A stretch of DNA of 6,235 bases, taken from the NCBI GenBank assembly GCA_030652715.1, contig JAUSQB010000363.1:1-6235 (forward strand), written 5' to 3'. Below the pieces are notes generated by a model, which saw only the letters and a program-made list of their open reading frames with translations, searched no databases and was not told the origin of the DNA. This DNA comes from Rugosibacter sp. (GTDB lineage: Bacteria; Pseudomonadota; Gammaproteobacteria; Burkholderiales; Rhodocyclaceae). The translations under genes and the position numbers were made by a program. This document shows positions 5,825 to 6,235 of this stretch, piece after piece. The stretch's first letter is position 1, and every line of letters begins with the position of its first letter.

Positions 5825-5851
5825 TATTCCTGCTCCGATAAGTTAATTTGA

Positions 5852-6235
5852 TTAAAAGAAAATTTTCTGCTGCATGCCTTGTGGCATAGTCGGGCAGAAG
5901 ATACTATCCGCCGACTGCCCTGACAAGGGGTGCGAAAAAAGATAGCCCTGGAATTTTTGGCAACCCAGACCGAGGAGTACATTGAGTTGATCAAGCCGCT
6001 CAACGCCTTCGGCAATAGTGTCCAGCTCCATGCTTTTCGCCAGACTGACAACGGCTGTGACGATGGCCACATCATCCATATCTGTCGTGACGTCACGCAC
6101 GAAACTCTGGTCTATCTTGAGCTTGTGTACATGAAAGCGTTTGAGATAACTCAAGCTTGAATAGCCCGTGCCAAAATCATCAATAGTAATTCTTACCCCC
6201 AGCTCTACCAATTCATCAAGTATCGCAACGGTTTC
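5852..6235 (-). CDS. EAL-domain protein, C-terminal part (cyclic-di-GMP phosphodiesterase type)
   Basis: EAL domains hydrolyse cyclic di-GMP to pGpG, lowering this second messenger. Only the last 127 residues are in the window; the coding frame runs open through the right edge (beginning ETVAILDEL), so the gene starts outside. Visible catalytic elements, numbered within the fragment, are the loop-6 motif DDFGTGYSS (19-27) with D19 and D20, the lysine in KLKIDQSFV (K40), the glutamate of IAEGVE (E76) and Q96 in FQGYLFSHPL. All match active phosphodiesterases, but the EAL motif itself and the other metal ligands are off-window. Such domains often sit behind PAS, GGDEF or membrane sensor domains, which cannot be judged. 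The C-terminal tail of about 20 residues after the domain is unremarkable. The stop is 27 bp before the FKBP start. Confidence 0.92.
   Translation of the reverse strand, partial: ETVAILDELVELGVRITIDDFGTGYSSLSYLKRFHVHKLKIDQSFVRDVTTDMDDVAIVTAVVSLAKSMELDTIAEGVERLDQLNVLLGLGCQKFQGYLFSHPLSGQSADSIFCPTMPQGMQQKIFF

Noticed and set aside
5857..5868. Perfect palindrome AGAAAATTTTCT upstream of the FKBP gene, considered as an operator
   Set aside because: It lies in the last codons of the EAL gene (K-I-F-F region) and is explained by AT-rich coding sequence; no second copy or promoter supports it.
6209..6211. TTG as a start codon for a small complete EAL protein
   Set aside because: The frame stays open to the window edge and the upstream residues (ETVAILDEL) fit the helix before DDFGTG, so it is an internal leucine codon.
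1..6235. CRISPR arrays, insertion sequences, tRNA or rRNA genes, defence systems
   Set aside because: No regularly spaced repeats, transposase motifs, cloverleaf-like segments or defence-type domains were found on reading both strands.

Overview
The window looks like chromosomal DNA from a betaproteobacterium of moderate GC content (about 50% in genes, clearly AT-rich in the main spacer). The basis is the gene set and its order: a divergent Kef-type antiporter beside a kdsD-kdsC-lptC-lptA cluster, a PhaP1-like phasin, and protein sequences resembling betaproteobacterial homologues. This is a judgement from recognised families; no search was run, and I do not name a genus.

Layout. Positions 1-643 (minus) hold the N-terminal 214 residues of a CPA2/Kef-type monovalent cation:proton antiporter, cut by the window edge. 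A 74-bp divergent spacer follows, with a perfect TATAAT that may serve both directions. Positions 718-4281 (plus) form one tightly packed run of five genes. kdsD and kdsC make and dephosphorylate Kdo precursors for lipopolysaccharide. lptC and lptA encode the inner-membrane anchor and periplasmic bridge of the LPS exporter. A short-chain enoyl-CoA hydratase comes last. Three of the four junctions are ATGA overlaps; the kdsC-lptC junction has an 18-bp gap. The gene usually expected after lptA, the exporter ATPase lptB, is not in this window.

Positions 4282-4638 are a 357-bp AT-rich non-coding spacer. It holds a weak hairpin, an exact-consensus sigma-70 promoter (TTGACA, 16-bp spacer, TATAAT), three copies of a TGC-N3-GCA palindrome around that promoter, and a leader of about 160 nt. 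Positions 4639-5202 (plus) encode a phasin, the coat protein of polyhydroxyalkanoate granules, followed by two tandem hairpins, the second a strong intrinsic terminator.

Positions 5312-5479 are non-coding apart from a weak minus-strand hairpin. On the minus strand, 5480-5824 encode a small cytoplasmic FKBP-type prolyl isomerase, and 5852-6235 hold the C-terminal part of an EAL-domain (cyclic-di-GMP phosphodiesterase-type) protein cut by the window edge.

The first block is envelope biogenesis and the second is carbon storage, with an acyl-CoA enzyme at the boundary. I see no mobile element, CRISPR array, tRNA or rRNA. Most of the window is ordinary housekeeping DNA. The points most worth checking are the enoyl-CoA hydratase in the lptB position and the repeated palindrome around the phasin promoter.
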